NCBI GenBank assembly: GCA_015499995.1
Contig: JADNRV010000009.1
Coordinates: 310,001-374,000 of the forward strand
DNA from: Flammula alnicola
Lineage: Eukaryota > Basidiomycota > Agaricomycetes > Agaricales > Strophariaceae
Reading direction: 5' to 3'
Length of the DNA: 64,000 bases
Positions 21,548-32,331 of this stretch are shown here, piece by piece (position 1 is the first letter of the stretch; each line of letters starts with the position of its first letter). The notes beneath the pieces were generated by a model. That model was not told where the DNA came from. It was given only the letters and a program-made list of their open reading frames with translations, and did no database searches. Position numbers and translations under genes: made by a program.

Positions 21548-24382
21548 ATGTTTCGTCGCAATCGCAACAGTGGGAGGCAAAGGACGACATCCACTTCGTC
21601 ATTGCCCCCATTACAAGAGTCACCTACAGATGGGAAGGCGGCCATTTCATCGACAGACTACGCCCGCAAATGTCGAGACTTGATGGAGCTCTACAAAGAT
21701 CTCCTTGATCTTGGGTAAGCCCCGCTGCAATTCGATCCAGCATCGCTCAGGCGGCTTAACTTCCTCCTTCGATATAGTGCCAAGACAATATTCGACTTAC
21801 CTCGCGTCGTCGTTATTGGAGGCCAGTCAAGTAGGCATATTTGCGAAATTGACCGCATTATCACTCGTGTTGAAGACTTCGACTTTAGGTGGCAAAAGTT
21901 CTCTCGTCGAAGCGGTTAGCGGGGTATGTGCACTGCAATTTACCATCCTCTATGTATCTAATCATATCGCAGATAAATGTTCCCAGGGACAGCGGAACTT
22001 GTACAAGGTAAACTATCCCGCTTTTGGAGGAGTAAGTCTCATCCACTCTGCGAAGGTGCCCTATGGTGTGTACCATGTCGAGTAATGCCAGTTCCTGGTC
22101 GTGCACGATCGAAATTCGCAGCGAATTTGATAAGGACGACAGGCTACAAACCGAACTCACGAAGTCCTTTGGTCCATTGATCGAGAGCAAGGCTCTGGTC
22201 GAGCTTTGGATCAGGCGCGCCCAAGCGGCTGTTCTGAGCCCCCACCGCCCTTCCGCTGACTTTCTCAATATGACGGACGCAGATCTGCGCGACAACGCGA
22301 AGAAAGACCCCGAAATTCTCCCATTCTCCAAGAATGTTGTACAAGTCAATGTTTACGATCCAGCAGCCACAGATCTCTCTTTCGTCGACCTGCCTGGTTG
22401 GCATCTGTATTCCGCGTCATAGCGTTTTCGAGTCTAATTACTTTGCGTTTCCAGGTTTAATTCAGAACGCAGAAGAAGATTTGATCGTCATGGTCCGCAC
22501 GCTGGTTGAGGGCTACATCGGCGGAAATAATACCTTAATAGTTATCGCGATGCCAATGAGCGGTGGGTATTTCGGCTACTCTCATAAACTCTCCGTATTG
22601 ATTAGCTTGCGAATCAGACGACATAGAGATGATGCAAGCCATGGTCCTTGCAGGCAATGCTGATCCGGACAAAGAACGCACCATAGGTTCATCACATTAT
22701 CTATCATGTCGATGCCGCACAATCTGATAGGATACTTTCAGGCGTTTTAACCAAACCCGATACTCTTACCAAAGGATCGATTGGCGGGCGTGAAAAGTGG
22801 CAGGCTGTTCTTGAAGGCCGCGAGCGCGCAACAAAACATGGTTACTACTGTGTTCGCCTTCCCGACGACGACGAACGACAACGCAAGATTACCTCCTTCG
22901 AAGCCCAGCGCAATGCGGCGCATTTCTTTGACTCGACTTCCCCCTGGAGCCAGATGGCAGATCGAAGCCGCTTTGGGATTCCGAATTTCGTCAGCAACAT
23001 CAGTGCGCTCTTGGTTGATCTCATCGAAACAAAGTGAGCCCCATTTCCCTTATTTTCTTCCGTCACACTTTCAAAGCCTCAATATCACTATCGCGAAACC
23101 CGTCTAGCCTTCCGGCTTTGAGGCAAGCAATCGAGATCGAACTTGCCAAATGTTCCCAAGCAATCTCGGAACTTCCGCGCCTCTCGACTTTAGAGCCATC
23201 GACTGAGATTATGCTCCGCATGAACGCTTTTTGCAACGACATCAGTTATGCCATTCGGGGCGAAAAGTACCGGAGCTTCGTACAACGCAACAGGGCTCGC
23301 TATCTCCGGTTCAAAGAGGACATTGTGATGACGACGCCTGATTTTAGACCTTTCGAACGAGAAAATGACTGGGGTCCAGACCTCGTTGTAAGCCGTACGG
23401 AGCCTCGCTGGCTGAGTGACATACGTAACGTTATCAAGGAGTACGACGATTTCCAGTTTTCTTGCTTTCTCTCTCACTGAATTGGAATTTTGTTATGCAG
23501 ATCCATCGGCTGGGAGTTGCCGGGGCACGTACCGTTCGAAGCTACCAAAATTCTCGTTATGCAATACACCGACCTATGGCCATCGCCTTCGGTATTATGT
23601 TTCGAAGATGCCGTTGGAAGTCTGAACGAATTGCTGGAAGAACTGCTCCGCCTCCATTTTGGACAATACAAAGATCTCGAGAAGTATGCAAGGTTTGTTT
23701 TCTTTCTGTTCCAAAATGTCGTTCAAGGTCTGACCTTACGATATGTAAAGGGATTTGACCTTCCAAGAACGAGATAGATGTCGCCATGAAGCACGCTATG
23801 TGCTCGATAAACTACTCAACTTGGAGAAGGATCCTTTATTCACGCAGAATTTCGATACCCTGGAGACTGAGGGAAAACGGTGGTCGGAACGGTATAAAAA
23901 GATGAGGATCCCAAGGGATTATGAGTATATCGATCCACCTCGTCGACCTCGTCAACCTATCATTTATCATTTCCCGGGGGACAGTATCGACCCAACACTG
24001 GATGGCACTCTGAAGACATGGTCCATCGAAGACGAATTGAAGGTCATGACAGACGTTCAAGCTTATTTCCAAGTAGCATCTAAGGTCAGCAAGGATTTTC
24101 ATCTGTGACGGTAGACACGTACTTGATGTCTGTTTCTAGAGAATCATCGATTACGTACCACTCGCAATCGAACACGAACTCAATCAATCCTTCGCCTCTG
24201 AAATCGAAACGACACTGGTCACCAACATTTTCAAAGACTCTGAAGGTGGAAAATTGGACGTTCAAGAGCTCCTCAAAGAAGATCCCATCATCAATGGGAG
24301 GCGGAAAGAGTTGGGTGAGAGGAAGGTCCGGTTGTTGCAGATAAAGGACAAGTTGGATAAATTCCAGTATGCGACGGCTTAA
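21548..24382 (+). CDS. Dynamin-like large GTPase (fungal Mx-like)
   Basis: Twelve exons (21548-21714, 21778-21830, 21889-21923, 21973-22007, 22056-22396, 22455-22562, 22618-22686, 22742-23033, 23108-23455, 23501-23692, 23751-24084, 24140-24382) give 738 aa. The G domain is complete. The G1 P-loop GGQSSGKSS (about 68-76) is split by an intron within a serine codon. The G2 region is GTCTRCP, G3 is DLPG (about 207) and G4 is TKPD (about 273). A helical middle/stalk follows, and the last roughly 100 residues fit a GTPase effector domain. There is no PH domain or TM segment. Length and divergence fit the Mx-like dynamins common in Agaricomycetes rather than Dnm1, Vps1 or Mgm1. It presumably remodels membranes; the target is unknown. 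It appears intact. Confidence 0.9.
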
Positions 24383-26081
24383 ATTCGGCAGTGCATTGCA
24401 TTGCATTATGTAGGATATTTCTTGCAACATCCTTTGGACTTTCCTCATCGTTCTACTGCTGTGTCCAGTCATTTGTAGCCTTTTCCCGTTGCGCTCAATG
24501 TTTTTGTGTGAAATAAATATCCGACCATCGAGCTCGAACGAGAACCAACTAATCAGCTATAGATGTTTTTAAATTTCCGCTTCCAACCCATTTCACATTT
24601 TCGTTTTATTCCTTTGGAAAAGACATCGCAGGCATCTGAGCAAGTGGTATTTAGATTAGATGAGACGTGGCTGTGCATTGTCAGTCCGACGGACACGTCA
24701 CAAAACAGCACAAAACCTGACTTTTCGGATTTTTGAGCGACGTCTCTGCGCTGCCCCCATGCGACGCCTCTAACAACGAGCATCTCTAAAGATCGCCCCA
24801 TCTGTCTTGGACGCCTTCTAAGATCTAACTCTGATGTCCAGCTCCCCCCGACTAGATCCTCGGATTGCCTGACATCGATCTCGCAGGATGGTCTGTGTTT
24901 GCGAACCTTTACACCGACAGGAGGCTCGTCTACATGCGTACTCAGGATCTGTTTAAGCTCGAGCAGATTTTCTAGCAGATAAAGCTTTCGTCGAGGCTCT
25001 TCAGAACAGTCTAAGCTGGTCGATATTGCATGTGCTAGCGCGAAAGTTTCATATTTATTGCACGTTGTCTATCTGTGGCAAATCTTCATGCATCAGGACC
25101 GTAAAGAAACCTGTGGCAGGTATCTCGATATCTAAACATGAACGCTATTGCGCGCCTGGGGACACTGCTGGACCCTGCATTCCAGGGAGCAAAACCACGC
25201 TGCCCTCCTAGAAGTCCATAGTGAGTGGTCCTTGAAATTGGCAGTCTTGTTCATTGCTAATCCAAGACCAAGCATACAATAAGGATATCGTTGTAGAGAC
25301 TCGGGGCTGAGGTGTAGCTGGCACGGTTTCCAGTGGGCGGCTGCTTCGGGCCCGCTTTTGGGAATCGGTGGAGCTGAATAGGCTTCCTTCGGGAATTGCG
25401 ACCCCCCTTTTAAGACCAGGAAGGAATATCGTCCATCGTATTGTCATTGCCGTGGTGCCGTATGGTCTTCAGTCCATATAGCGTTTCGACAAGTTCCATT
25501 CTGGCTGAACGACGGTTGTTTCGAGGTTAGCACACAAGATTTCCTACGCTGCGACGCGATAGCTACCGCAGGGGAATCGGGATGAGTGTGTTTTCTCGCA
25601 CGTTGACTGCAACTAACCTTGTCTCTTCATGTAGGAATTGTCAAAAGACATATATCGTGCCTTGGTGCTTGGACTGAACCGCTGGTGATATCCATACGGT
25701 GAGAATTCTTTCATTTTTTATTACCTTTTCTGACTGTATTTTTCCCTCTGGGCCATAGGAAGTATATAGAAAAGTATCGAATTCCATTGCCTTATTGTGG
25801 CAATCTGTTTTTTTATTCCACGGTCAGTTTCCTATAAATTGTTTCCGTTGTTCATGTGGCCCGAATACAACACTGTTCTGTGACACGACCTATCCACCGT
25901 ATTCTGTCTTCCATCATCTGTCAATTCAACCTGCTCTATTTTCCAGCATCCCTCTTTCCCCTTCGACCCTCATATTCAACCCTTTTCTCGTCCGATCACT
26001 GACCTTTCCCTTCCTTCCTTCCTCGCGTCATTTGCTGCTTCGAAATTATCTCCCCCCGACACATTCAAAAATCGCTAAACA
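24383..26081. other. Intergenic, unexplained
   Basis: 1.7 kb between the dynamin gene and the first C2H2 gene. Minus-strand 25208-25447 is open but has no splice partners. The last 200 bases are pyrimidine-rich (CCTTCC runs), as in basidiomycete core promoters, ahead of ATG 26082. Confidence 0.35.
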
Positions 26082-28375
26082 ATGCCAGAGCGCGACTCGA
26101 GCTTGCTAGATCTGCGTTACGCCATGGAAGTGTGCCACGAAGCAGCTCCCCGTGTCTATAAGTGAGTCCTATCCAAACCCGGGTGGCACATTTCTCTTAC
26201 GCCCCTCCCTCTATTCGTTCCTAGTGGATTTGTCGTCTTCGACGATTGGCTTGAGGGGCAACTCGCCGAACTTGAAGAGATGTGCGAGCGAATAACCGGA
26301 TACAGACTCGAAGCCGTTGAAAACGTTGATGGCTGGGTAAGGAGGATACCCCTTCCGAAGTACGTGCATGTTGTCGGTTTCTGATAATCCCACTTCCAAT
26401 CTTAATTCTACTAGACCAAGTTCATCCACCGACTCACCGCCTGAGGAAGGCACCTCCACAGGGAGCTGTGTGTCTCCACAAGGCTCAGGTTTCCCGCATG
26501 ATCACGTTTCGGTAACCACGCCAGACTCCCATCCATTCTCTTCGATCTCCAGCGCCGACGTACCATTCAGTGGCATGGTTCCTCCGAAGCTTTCAGAGAA
26601 TCCTCCAATCCCACCAGCGTCTGGTTCCGGGAGTTTCGGGAGCTCCATGAAGCGAAAGCTGGAAGATGTTTATTCTGAACACGAACTTAACGAGTGAGCG
26701 ATATGTCTCCTTTTTGATTATACAGTCCGCTTATTTTATTGCAGCATCGTTCCACACCCGAAGAAGGCAAATACGAGCCGTAAAAAGAGGGTGGAGGACA
26801 AGTTCAACTGTCGATGGGGCGGCGATTGTTCGGGCAAGAGAAAATTGGCGTGCCTCGAGCGTGCACGAGCGTGCCTGAGCGTGCCACGCTCAGCACGCTC
26901 AGCCCTTTTGGCGTGCGGTGCGTGCCATGTTCAGCACGCTCAGCCCATTTGGCGTGCAACCGTCTCTTTTAGCGTGTTGCTACTTTTCGTCACATTGTAC
27001 ACATTTAATAGAGTATAATAAATTTCTTTGATATTTTGCACAAGAGATTGCAGAAATGTACACAGTGCAGGTATACATGTAACAGGTAAATTGTAGGTAG
27101 TAAACTTATATATTGCTAGTCTCTAACTTGAGGCCTGTATAAATACCTTTTACAGAGTATCTAGAATACACTACTAAGTGCTATGAAATACTAAATAAGG
27201 AAGTAACAATTAGGCCGTGCAAGTTGAATCAGCGAGGTAAGCGCTCAATAAGCGCTCGAGTCAATCAAGCCGCATGAAATGTCCAAGTACATTCCCAACA
27301 CATACCACTGGGTGTTATGAACATCCTGAAGAGCGTGCGAAGTGTGCTAATGAGCGTGCGTGAGTTTTCCCAATTGGCGTGCAAGCGTGCATAGGTTTGC
27401 CCAATTGGCGTGCAAGCGTGCGTTGGCGTGCGTCATGACGTGTGAGCGTGCATGAGCGTGCCACGCTAAAATCGTTAAAATTCACACGCGTGCACCTGCG
27501 TGCATCCGCGTGCCACTTTTGGCGTGCTGATGCATATATTCATATTATGTATTTCAAGGGCAAGGATGTTGCGGACTGCAGTTACTGTAGGTACACTACA
27601 ATGTACTCGAGTTTTATTTGAGTACATCATTGGTATATCATGTAGCACTGGTTTTTCTGCGTAGCACGCAGGTGCACGCACTGTGCAAGTATGCAAGTAC
27701 ACAGATGTCGGACAGGTCACTGAGGTCAGATAGTGTCAATGGGTATATCGGCTGCCACAACAATTCAGAGTACTTATAAATATTTTTTATGTTTAATGAA
27801 CTACCAATCAAATTCATTCTACCTAATTTTGAAGAGGGAGGGCACATGTTGCCGTTTTTGCGCGAGGTTTTGTGTGCCAGGTGCCGTGGGAACATGTCTC
27901 ACCAGGAGCATTTCCGTGGAAATGACTGACAATCCCTCGGCGAAATGAGAAGAGAGTGAGTAGAGGATAGAATCTGCTCGCATTGTTGTAGGCACAGGTA
28001 ATATTTCTCATAGTATGTTTATTTTTTAAAGTACCATGTTCTGTGTACTAGCGTGTGTGGCGTGCATTGGCGTGCATTGGCGTGCCACGCTAAGCACGCC
28101 AAGCACGCCACGCACGCTCGTGCACGCTGATTTTCTCTTGCCCCGATTGTTCGCACGTCTTCAGCCCATTTGATACGAACGCCGTGCTGTTGGATCACCT
28201 CAAAGCATCGCATTCCGTTGTATGCCATGACGCCAACGATAAACGCAAGCTAGTATCTGCGCCGTGCACGTGTCGCTGGACGGGATGTAAGTTGAAGCGC
28301 CAATTGGCTGGCCACCATAACCTTTGGACGCATATCACAACAACTACAGGCCACGTTTTAAGGAAGGACGATTAG
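26082..28375 (+). pseudogene. Small two-finger C2H2 protein gene, split by a MITE
   Basis: Exons 26082-26161, 26225-26359, 26415-26693 and 26745-26831 continue, after a 1312-bp insertion, with 28153-28375. With the insertion and one 9-bp duplication set aside the frame is continuous, predicting 267 aa. It has a helical N-terminus, a Ser/Pro-rich middle, a basic KKANTSRKKR stretch, then CRWGGDC with spaced His (about 187-212) and a second CRWTGC...H unit. The insertion falls directly after the second Cys of finger one. As it stands, translation runs about 62 codons into the element to a stop at 27018, so both fingers are lost. It was probably a nucleic-acid-binding regulator. The specific family was not recognised. 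Confidence 0.75.
26832..28143. mobile_element. 1312-bp Mutator-type MITE with 9-bp duplication CGATTGTTC
   Basis: The ends are GGGCAAGAGAAAAT and its perfect inverse, flanked by CGATTGTTC at 26823-26831 and 28144-28152. A 9-bp duplication fits Mutator-like elements. Clusters of GCGTGC hexamers in both orientations follow each end (26845-26955, 28050-28130), with a third cluster in the interior (27340-27530). There is no coding capacity. The perfect duplication indicates a recent insertion. The superfamily is inferred from duplication length only. Confidence 0.82.
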
Positions 28376-29613
28376 GTACGTGTCCCAGTGACACTCTCCC
28401 TCCAAGTGGATAGATTAGTGGATGGATTTAGGGTTGGCCAGCGTATTCGCTAAATGTAATTCAGATTAATTTGTTGTATGTTTTTATATAAATCAACGTT
28501 CTCATAATTAAAAGAAGAGCGACCCAAAAAAACGCCGTACATGCACTCACCCGGGACGTGAATAATGTATCTCCGAGTTCATGCTATAAAATTTGTCTTT
28601 GAACCGTCGGTGGCTTCAAAATTCTGCTCATTTATTCATACACGCGATACACGGTCTGCATTGACGGCGACGCCATATGGACGCCACATGTACCTGAAAT
28701 GTAGACTTTATTCAAATCTAGATGTTTTCCAAGGGGCTTGGATCCTAATATGATATCTATTTCGACCACAGATCATGATGGTAACCAGATGGCAGACAGT
28801 GACGGCGGACCTTAGTACTGGAAGCGATTGCTCTGAAAACACCCGTCATTCACCTTGCATTCACCAGCATAGCGAGGCTGGTACGCGAAATGGGAGTTCC
28901 AATGAAGATCTACAGGTACGTACCCCTCTCGATTGACATTCGAGTTGTCTCCTCTCAGCGTGTCGAATGCTATTGTGGCCAATTCGCAAACCTTCGAAGT
29001 CCTTTAACGCGCCCGCCCTCCATACTAATTTATGAGAGAGATCACCATATTTTAATTACTTTTAGCGCCATACCATATATGCAACGAACATGCACATATC
29101 GATCGATAGACCATTTTATCAGATTCTATGCAGACGTAGACACTGGACCAGATACACTATGAACCCGAAGACCGGATAAAGTTCCTGGGCAGCGACCGCG
29201 CCCTCCCGAGAATTATTCCCGGCCTCACCAGGGAAAAAAGGGGGTATGACTTGGTGTACTCCCCGTCAAACTGGGAATTCCGTAACCGGGAGTGGCCTAG
29301 GAATAATGTCCTGCGCCATGGCCACCATTCCCGGTTTCGTTTGGCAGGGTTTTTCTTCTAGTTTCACACGGAATACCTCCTAATGCATAATTTCCTGGTT
29401 CTACCAGCATTTTTCACTTGTATCTAGGGATACTTTGTCTGGCATTCAGGTGATATTTTCTTAGCTTGGACGGTTTACATATCATTCAAATGATCCTGAA
29501 TTAATAATAGCAATGTACATGAGATCTAGTATGTAGGATGTAGTGGTACAATGGAACAACAAATCTACGGATGTGATGAGAAATGTACAAACCGGCACAT
29601 CGAATCAGAAGAC
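28376..29613. other. Intergenic
   Basis: No supportable gene. At about 29200-29350 there are CCCGG/GGGAATTCC-rich short inverted motifs resembling those at 37930-38060, but no clean terminal repeat could be drawn between them. Confidence 0.3.
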
Positions 29614-31060
29614 CTATTCCCAATCGCTAACGTCGTCGATGTGTCGTGTGTCGGACAAGGTACGCGTTTGAGATGTTCGTTGAGCTGCCGAGGGTGGTTC
29701 GAGGCCTTCGTTGTCGCTTTCCGAGTCGGAGGAAGGCTGAATGACTTGGGCCTTCTGTGAAGCCACCGACTGCGACTTGTTGGTACGGTTGGATCGTCTG
29801 ACTTGAGGAGGCTGCTTCTGCCTCTTGCACGGGCGGTCGTTGACATCGCTCTCTGCATCCTGTTCCTCCATTGGATGTTTCTTCGACGTCGAGGCTTCCT
29901 TCGCAGTCTTCTTGGTGGGAGGCATGTCACTCAGATGCTCGCCGTCGTCGTCATCGTCGGATTCGAATTCTGCGGCGTGTTTGCTCAGTTTGGCGGCGGT
30001 CTTCTGGCTCCGTGGATTCGACCCGTTGATTTCCTTTGAGCGCTTCGTCGACTGGGTGGTGCTCAGATGCTCGTTGTTGTTGTCCGCGGTGCGTTTCTTC
30101 GAGGTGGCGACAGTCTTCTGGCTCTTTGGATTTGACTCGTTACCCTTCTTCGATTTGGAGGTGCTGCAGCTGCTCGAGTTGGTGTTCTTGGAGAGGACCT
30201 TCTGGCTGCTCAGGGTCTCTGCGGTGTCGCTCAGATGCTCGTCGTCATCGTCGGGTTCAAGTTCTGGGGTGCGTTTGCTCGGTTTGGTGGCGGTCTTCTG
30301 GCTCCGTGGATTCGACCTGTGAACTTCTTTGGACTGCTTCTTCAGCTGGGTTGTGCTGCTGCTCGGGTCGATGTTCTCCTTGTCAGTATCAGAGGAGTCC
30401 GACTGTTCGTCTTCTGTCGTCCTTCCTGAAGCCTTCGCCTTCTGGGATTGCTCGTTCGCCTCTTCACGCATCTCCTTGTTGTGGACTTTGCGAGTGCCTG
30501 CAATGTAACCCTTTACCATATCGGCGATTGCCCAGTTATGCGGAAAACGCTCAGCTGTGAGATAAGGGAATTTGTTTCGAACCTATCGTACCTTCGTTAG
30601 CATGGAAAATGATAATAAAAATAAAGCATACGAGAAGAAAGACTTGGCCCAATTTCGCATGGTCCAGATTCTTATAATACGCCGAGGAATTGAGACCGAC
30701 TTTGATGCAGGATGCACGAACATAGTGCTAAACAGTAGATTAGCATAGAAACAAATGAAACGAAATGAACGCACCCTCATCCTGTCATATACAACAGGCC
30801 CGTTCTCCAAATCACTCATTCTCATAGCCTCGTAGAGAACAAACCCCCTCTTTCGACTTCCTGCTTCCCCCCTCGGCCGAATAATTGGTTTGATGGCGGG
30901 GTTAGCGCTTGCTTGCTCCTTCTGCTTTTCTTCGACAATAGGTCAGTAACGCTTAAGTGAGTAAATTTAACTCACTTTTATACTTGCGGAGCTTGTGTTC
31001 GAGATCCTTGTTTCTTTGCAAAAGTTCTTCGAAGGTTGGCTGACTGTCGTCTGAGTCCAT
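29614..31060 (-). CDS. Basidiomycete conserved protein with charged tandem-repeat tail
   Basis: Four exons on the minus strand (30976-31060, 30775-30929, 30632-30727, 29614-30582) give 434 aa. The N-terminus has a coiled-coil-like segment (FEELLQRNKDLEHKL), then a conserved-looking block with MRMSDLENGPVVYDRMR, AKLGQVF and ERFPHNWAIADMVKGYI. This type of block recurs in many Agaricomycete hypothetical proteins of unknown function. The C-terminal 270 residues are disordered and repeat a module of about 50 residues three times, each with SNP(R/K)SQKT followed by Lys-rich and Asp/Glu-rich runs ending EHLS. Lys/Arg clusters suggest a nuclear location. No catalytic domain is seen. Confidence 0.7.
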
Positions 31061-31560
31061 GGTATTAGCAAACGGCGAGGCAAATTATGGATGATCGTAT
31101 AAGGCGTTGTCGAAAATGCTTCAAATAGTGAGTTTGTAGATAGTATAAATGTCGAAATGGGGTCCAGTCAGGAGGATGGACAAGGCGGCTGTCAGAGGTC
31201 GTGGAAGGAAAGCAACAAGAGGAAGTGAGGGTGACGATTTCTATGAAAGGAAATTATCACGGTGGCTATGCTACTACATTGGCTATTATACACTACTAGT
31301 TACATTCTTCAACGCTACAAGTTATTGGTAATAATAAAGCTATTGGTAATAATAAAGAGACTGTGGTAATACTAGTTGAATGTAAACAAATCGAAAGAGG
31401 GTGGACAATGATGAAATGTCAGGAGCGGGGTGGCGAGGAGCGAGATAGCAGGTCAGAGACCAATGTTTCATCTGTAGAATAGGATGATGCTGGGAATCAC
31501 GACGATGGATGTGAACAATCGAAAGAGAACATACGAGGATGAGACGACAGGACTTGGAAA
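31061..31560. other. Intergenic with an 18-bp tandem duplication
   Basis: Two adjacent copies of TATTGGTAATAATAAAG lie at about 31322-31356. No gene is supported. Confidence 0.35.
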
Positions 31561-32331
31561 TTAACTTGAGTCATGATGGCGTTTCTTCTCGAGTTTCTTT
31601 GTGATTCGATCACGTCTGGGATAGAGGAACGTGAGTCGGTTGGAAATTGCCTCCAGAGTTCTTATCTCGCGTTCTGCTCGAATGAGATTCTGCTTGCGAC
31701 GATAGGTTTTGGGAGATTCTGGCAACGAGGAAAGGCCAGAAGGAGCAGCAGCGTGAACAGAAGCATTCTCGAGCAGAGAGAGAGCGACAGGAGCGACAGG
31801 ATCTGGAGACACGCCGATTTCCGCAGCGTTAGGAGCAAAAACCAGAGGGGATCTTTTGATGTCCTGTCGCACAACCGTAGATTTTGGGGTATGCGGTGGT
31901 GGAGAACTTGGCGGAAGTGATGATATGCCAGCATTAGCTGCGTTTTTGGCCCAGGAAACAATTCCCTATCGATTGATATGATCAGCAAGCATCGAAATCA
32001 GTGAGAAATGTTGTATCTCACTTGTTCCTTGACGCTTCTGGTGTCCAATCCTGACGTTTCGGTTATGCTGCTTGTCTGAGCCTCAGGCTATTGATTTAAA
32101 CATTCAAAATTAGCATTTGGTGAGACCAGGACGGTCTATACGTACTTCATTATTCGTCTCGGGCTCATGATCCTCATGTACTTCGCAATTCCTATCCAGC
32201 TCTGGATCCTCGTGTTCCTTGGCTACTTCACGGATCCTATTGGGCTCTGAATCGTCAACAATTGAGCGGACCCAATTATCGGATGCAAAATCACCCATCA
32301 ACACGCTTGTCGCAAGATGATGGGTGAGCAT
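31561..32331 (-). CDS. Uncharacterised 218-aa protein
   Basis: Three minus-strand exons (32146-32331, 32022-32087, 31561-31965) join in frame with good GT-AG signals to 218 aa. The start is the first ATG, 32331. The N-terminal half is acidic (repeated HEDPE/HEDHEPE), the middle is Pro/Ser-rich (SSLPPSSPPPHTPK), and the C-terminus is a basic helical segment (RRKQNLIRAEREIRTLEAI and a Lys/Arg-rich end). No family was recognised. The charged, mostly disordered make-up suggests a nuclear or scaffold protein. Confidence 0.55.
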
